17,007 nt of DNA, from positions 1-17,007 of the forward strand of contig CAUASQ010000021.1 in the NCBI GenBank assembly GCA_958431945.1, in the 5' to 3' direction. The position numbers and the translations under genes are program-made. Below, piece after piece: positions 13,706 through 17,007 of this stretch. The notes below the pieces were generated by a model, which saw only the letters and a program-made list of their open reading frames with translations, did no database searches and had not been told where the DNA came from. Position 1 is the stretch's first letter, and each line of letters begins with the position of its first letter. Source of the stretch: an uncultured Collinsella sp. Lineage in GTDB: Bacteria; Actinomycetota; Coriobacteriia; Coriobacteriales; Coriobacteriaceae.

Positions 13706-16264
13706 ATGGAATTTTACGCAAGCTGCCCCGAGGGCTTTGAGTCCGCACTCGCCGATGAGCTTAAACGCCTCGGGCTTTCGCATGTTCGCCGGCTGAAGGG
13801 CCGCGCTACATTTGAGGGCGAGCTCGAGCAAGGCTACCGAGCATGTCTGTGGTCGCGCCTGGCGAGCCGCGTGTTCGTGGTGCTCGGACGCTTTGAGGCG
13901 CAGGATGCCGATGAACTGTACGATAGCGTTTACGACATCGCTTGGGAGAGCATCGTCCGCCCCGGCGCCACCATCGCCATCACCGCCAACGGCGTGACCG
14001 AGCAGCTGCGCAACACGCGCTTCTCGGCCCTGCGCGCCAAGGACGCGCTGTGCGACCGCCTGGCCGAGACCACGGGCCGTCGCGCCGACGTCGATGCCGC
14101 CGACCCCGATGTTCACCTACTGCTTTCGCTGCGCCAGCGCCGCGCGAGCATAAGCCTGGACCTTTCGGGCGACCCGCTGTTCAAGCGCCTGCCGCCCGCG
14201 GCGACCCGTGCCGGCGAGGGCGCGCACGTGTTGCGCCCCGACTACGCCGCCCTGGTGCTGGCGCAGGTCGGCTGGACCGCACTGTGCGAGCGCGAGCTAA
14301 CGGCCGACGATTACGAGAACGAAGCCCTTCCCACACTGGTCGACGCCTCGTGCGCCGGCGGCGGTCTGCTGCTGGAGGCCGTGAATATTCTGACCGACCG
14401 CGCCCCGGGCGCCGCACGCGAGCGCTGGGGCTTTGAGGGCTGGCAGCTGCACGACGCCGCCCTATGGGAGCAGCTACTCGCCGAGGCACGCGAGCGCGAG
14501 GCGGCAGCACGCGAGCGCCAAGCACGCATTGTGGCCGTAGACATCGACCCCGCCGCCCGCAAGACCGCCGAGTGCATGGTCAAGTGCGCCGGCTACAAGC
14601 GCTTTGTCGATTTTTGCGCCGCCAAGTCCGCCACCGTACTGGACCACGCGGGCGCCGTCGCCAGCGCCGCCGTGGTCGCAGATACGACCGAGACGCCGCT
14701 GTCGCTTATGCACGACGCCATGACGCTCATCGGCGAGCTGCACCGCGCGCCCGAGCTCGCTTCGGCGCCGGTCGCCGCGCTCACCCGCGACGGATTGCTG
14801 GCCCGCGCGCTCCACGCCGAGCCCGAGCGCGCGATCGCCGTCATGCCCAACAACGAGGAGGCGACCGTCGAAGTCTGGCCTTCGCTCGACCAGGCCGCCG
14901 CAGCATTTGAAGCTGCGACCAGTGCAGGTGCTGAGGAGCAGACCGCAGGTGCCCAAGACGAAGCCGCCGGCACCCCCATGCCCGAGCCTGCCGCCATGCT
15001 CGACCTGGGCGACGGCAAGCCGCTGCCCGTGCTCATCCCGGAGTCCGAGCAGTTCGCCAACCGCCTGCGCAAGAATGCCCGTCTGCGCCGCAAGTGGGCC
15101 AAGCGCGAGGGTGTGAGCTGCTACCGCGTCTACGATGCCGACCTGCCCGACTACTCCGCCGCCATCGACCTGTACGAGGGCTGCCCGCAGACGCCGGGCC
15201 GCTGGCTCGTCATCGCCGAATACGCCGCGCCTAAGACCATCGACCCCACGCTGGCCCAGGCCCGCATGCTCGACATCTTGGCCATCGCGCCGCGTATCCT
15301 GGATGTTCCGGCCGAACATGTGCACGCCAAGGCCCGCATGCGTTCGCGCGGCGGCTCGCAGTACGGCAAGCAGGGCGCCGGCAAGGGCGGCTCGGGCGAG
15401 CGAGCCAACATCGCGCGCCGTCGCCTGCCGCTCATCGAAGAGGGCGGCCTTACCTTTGCCGTCAACTTTGACGACTATCTGGATGTGGGCATCTTCCTGG
15501 ACCACCGCGTCACCCGCAACCTGGTGCGTGAGCACGCCAAACAGGCGCGCCGCTTCCTCAATCTGTTTGCCTACACCGGCACTGCCACCTGCTACGCGGC
15601 CGATGGCGGCGTCGAGGAGACCGTGACGGTCGACCTTTCCAACACCTACCTGGACTGGGCCGAGCGCAATATGCGCCAGAACGGCTTTGTTGGTCCGCAG
15701 CATCATTTTGTGCGCGACGACGTGCTCGCCTGGATTCGCGACCAGCGCCAGACGCGCAACCGCTGGGACTTGATCTTTGTCGACCCGCCCACGTTCTCGA
15801 ACTCGTCCAAGATGGGCCGCCGCACTTGGGATGTCCAGCGCGACCATGTTGAGCTTTTGGCCGGCGTATCGCGCCTGCTCGCACAGGGCGGACATGCCAT
15901 CTTTAGCTGCAACCTGCGCGGCTTCCGCCCCGAGACGCGCAAGCTCGCGCGTGTGGGCGTGGTGCTGGAGGACATTACGGCACAGACCATCCCCGAGGAC
16001 TTCGCGCGCAACCAGAAGGTGCACCACTGCTACATCGTGCGCCGCCTGCCCATCGAGGACGCCATGGCAGAGGTCGGCTTTAGCGCCGAGGAGATTGCAG
16101 AGCGAACCGAGGAACTGCGCAATCCCGAGGCCCGCAAGCCCCGTGCGGCAGTACCCGCGCACGCGCAGGCCGGCAACGGCAAGTCGAACTTTGCCGGCAA
16201 ACCCTCTCCTGCCGGCAAGCTCAAAAAGAAGAAGTTCTACGCCAGCAAGCCCAAGGGCAAATAA
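13706..16264 (+). CDS. rlmKL: RlmKL-like 23S rRNA methyltransferase with degenerate RlmL half
   Basis: The 852-residue protein is collinear with E. coli RlmKL (about 702 residues): an N-terminal THUMP domain, an RlmL-like domain and a C-terminal RlmK domain. The RlmK half is intact: NLFAYTGT at 619-626, Asp643 after the next strand, and DPPTFSNS at 693-700. It should make the m7G at position 2069 (E. coli numbering). The RlmL half keeps the flanking TDRAPG and RWGF segments, but motif I reads DASCAGGG (213-220) instead of DPMCGSGT. The NPPYGER position reads DTTETPL (326 on), and the RGYR motif before it is also lost. That half probably cannot methylate. The extra length is an Ala/Glu-rich linker (about 395-435) and a Lys-rich C-terminal tail. 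The start has GAGAGG 6-7 nt upstream. Confidence 0.93.
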   Translation: MEFYASCPEGFESALADELKRLGLSHVRRLKGRATFEGELEQGYRACLWSRLASRVFVVLGRFEAQDADELYDSVYDIAWESIVRPGATIAITANGVTEQLRNTRFSALRAKDALCDRLAETTGRRADVDAADPDVHLLLSLRQRRASISLDLSGDPLFKRLPPAATRAGEGAHVLRPDYAALVLAQVGWTALCERELTADDYENEALPTLVDASCAGGGLLLEAVNILTDRAPGAARERWGFEGWQLHDAALWEQLLAEAREREAAARERQARIVAVDIDPAARKTAECMVKCAGYKRFVDFCAAKSATVLDHAGAVASAAVVADTTETPLSLMHDAMTLIGELHRAPELASAPVAALTRDGLLARALHAEPERAIAVMPNNEEATVEVWPSLDQAAAAFEAATSAGAEEQTAGAQDEAAGTPMPEPAAMLDLGDGKPLPVLIPESEQFANRLRKNARLRRKWAKREGVSCYRVYDADLPDYSAAIDLYEGCPQTPGRWLVIAEYAAPKTIDPTLAQARMLDILAIAPRILDVPAEHVHAKARMRSRGGSQYGKQGAGKGGSGERANIARRRLPLIEEGGLTFAVNFDDYLDVGIFLDHRVTRNLVREHAKQARRFLNLFAYTGTATCYAADGGVEETVTVDLSNTYLDWAERNMRQNGFVGPQHHFVRDDVLAWIRDQRQTRNRWDLIFVDPPTFSNSSKMGRRTWDVQRDHVELLAGVSRLLAQGGHAIFSCNLRGFRPETRKLARVGVVLEDITAQTIPEDFARNQKVHHCYIVRRLPIEDAMAEVGFSAEEIAERTEELRNPEARKPRAAVPAHAQAGNGKSNFAGKPSPAGKLKKKKFYASKPKGK

Positions 16265-16267
16265 CAA

Positions 16268-16333
16268 AGTTGCGGTGGAATAGTTCCTAAAAAGCCTGGT
16301 AAAGGCCCAAACGGGAACTATTTCACCGCAACT
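16268..16333. repeat. Large 20-bp-stem hairpin between convergent genes
   Basis: Arms 16268-16287 and 16314-16333 pair at 20 of 20 positions counting one G-T wobble (AGTTGCGGTG-AATAGTTCC type). The 26-nt loop contains a second mini-hairpin GCCT/AGGC (16294-16297, 16303-16306). It begins 4 nt after the rlmKL stop codon and sits 24 bp from the end of the convergent response-regulator gene. No long T-run follows on either strand (minus strand TTTGTTATTT), so it may be a weak bidirectional terminator or a dispersed intergenic palindrome. Confidence 0.7.
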
Positions 16334-16357
16334 CATATTGGGATGGTGGTTGGCGAT

Positions 16358-17007
16358 CTAACCTTGGGTGACCAATCGGTAACCGATGCCCACGTGCGTT
16401 TGGATATAGCGCGGGTGCGCGGGGTCGGACTCGATCTTCTTACGCAACGTGCCCATAAAGACGCGCAGGCTCGCCAGGTCGCTCTTGGTTGCCGTGCCCC
16501 AAATCTCGTGCAGGATAGACTGGTGCGTCAGCACCTTGTCGGCGTTATGCGCCAGCAGGCATAGCAGTTTGTACTCGATCGGCGTCAGATGCAGCTCCTC
16601 GCCATCCATCGTGGCGATGCCGGCATCAAAATCGATATGCAGCTCACCGGTATCGAACGAGCCCTCGGACGCACCCATGCCAATCTGCGCATACGAAAGG
16701 CGCCTGAGCGTCGTGCGAATGCGCGCGAGCAACTCCTCGACCGAAAACGGCTTGGTCAGGTAATCGTCGGCGCCGGCATCGAGTGCGCGAATCTTGTCCG
16801 CATCCTCACTGCGCGCCGAGACCACGATGATCGGCATGCCCGACCATGCGCGCACCGACTCCACCACCTTGACGCCGTCCATATCGGGCAGGCCCAGATC
16901 GAGTAGCACGATGCTCGGCGCCTGCGACGAGGCAGCGGCAATAGCGGCATGGGCGGTCTCCACGGCCATATGGCGCAAGCCGTGCGCCTCGAGCGCGGCA
17001 ACGATAA
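16358..17007 (-). CDS. OmpR/PhoB-family response regulator, KdpE-like (5' end outside window)
   Basis: The frame is open to the right edge, so the first part of the receiver domain is missing; the TTG at 16978 is not a true start. The visible receiver includes LLDLGLPDMDG with the phospho-acceptor Asp, the Ser of VVSARSE and the Lys of YLTKPF. A linker leads into a winged-helix DNA-binding domain (LTPIEYKLLCLLAHNADKVL, then RVFMGTLRKKIE and GIGYRLV). The phrases MGTLRKKIE-DPAHPR and GIGYR resemble KdpE, the regulator of the high-affinity potassium system, but the kinase and the kdp genes are not visible. A general OmpR-type role is safe; the KdpE identity is an inference. The partner kinase is probably just beyond the right edge. 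Confidence 0.9.
   Translation of the reverse strand, partial: IVAALEAHGLRHMAVETAHAAIAAASSQAPSIVLLDLGLPDMDGVKVVESVRAWSGMPIIVVSARSEDADKIRALDAGADDYLTKPFSVEELLARIRTTLRRLSYAQIGMGASEGSFDTGELHIDFDAGIATMDGEELHLTPIEYKLLCLLAHNADKVLTHQSILHEIWGTATKSDLASLRVFMGTLRKKIESDPAHPRYIQTHVGIGYRLVTQG

Noticed and set aside
14474..16336. 620-residue minus-strand open frame opposite rlmKL
   Set aside because: It is a codon-bias shadow with no family motifs; the plus strand has the conserved methyltransferase.

Overview
The window is about 17 kb of GC-rich, tightly packed bacterial DNA with strong G/C preference at third codon positions, GGAGG-type ribosome binding sites and several hairpin-rich intergenic repeats. 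Gene content and protein style (DUF6273 zinc-ribbon protein, OFA-type MFS carrier, short staphylococcal-type transaldolase, RlmKL) suggest a gut actinobacterium of the class Coriobacteriia, probably Collinsella or a close relative. That placement is inferred from familiarity, not from a search. No rRNA, tRNA, CRISPR array, transposase or phage gene is visible.

Layout. 1-2238 (+): end of one ABC exporter half and a complete second half, overlapping by 8 bp. Together they look like a heterodimeric TM287/288-type multidrug exporter with one degenerate ATP site. A strong terminator at 2365-2399 lies between them and a convergent membrane diguanylate cyclase (2419-3510, -). Next come a LysR regulator (3631-4509, -) and, divergent from it, a three-gene set (4743-8056, +): short-chain dehydrogenase, OFA-family MFS carrier and Gfo/Idh/MocA oxidoreductase. 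This LysR-controlled set looks like a small uptake-and-oxidation pathway of unknown substrate. tex follows (8304-10451, +) with its own terminator, then a zinc-ribbon/one-TM/DUF6273 protein (10547-11323, -).

11324-11904 is a 580-bp gene-free stretch made largely of inverted repeats, including a nested minus-strand terminator and a 24-bp partial copy of the 3' end of the next gene. After it lie a transaldolase/fructose-6-phosphate aldolase family gene (11905-12609, -), a Cof-type HAD phosphatase (12803-13630, -), and divergently an RlmKL-like 23S rRNA methyltransferase (13706-16264, +). A large 20-bp-stem hairpin separates that from the 3' part of a KdpE-like response regulator (16358 to the right edge, -).

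Most noteworthy points. The N-terminal (RlmL) methyltransferase half of the RlmKL protein has lost its SAM-binding and NPPY motifs while the RlmK half is intact. The LysR/SDR/MFS/Gfo module has a palindrome placed at about -65 of the operon promoter and at the start of the regulator's own promoter. The 11.5-11.9 kb repeat cluster deserves genome-wide counting. All functional assignments rest on motifs read by eye; no database search was run.
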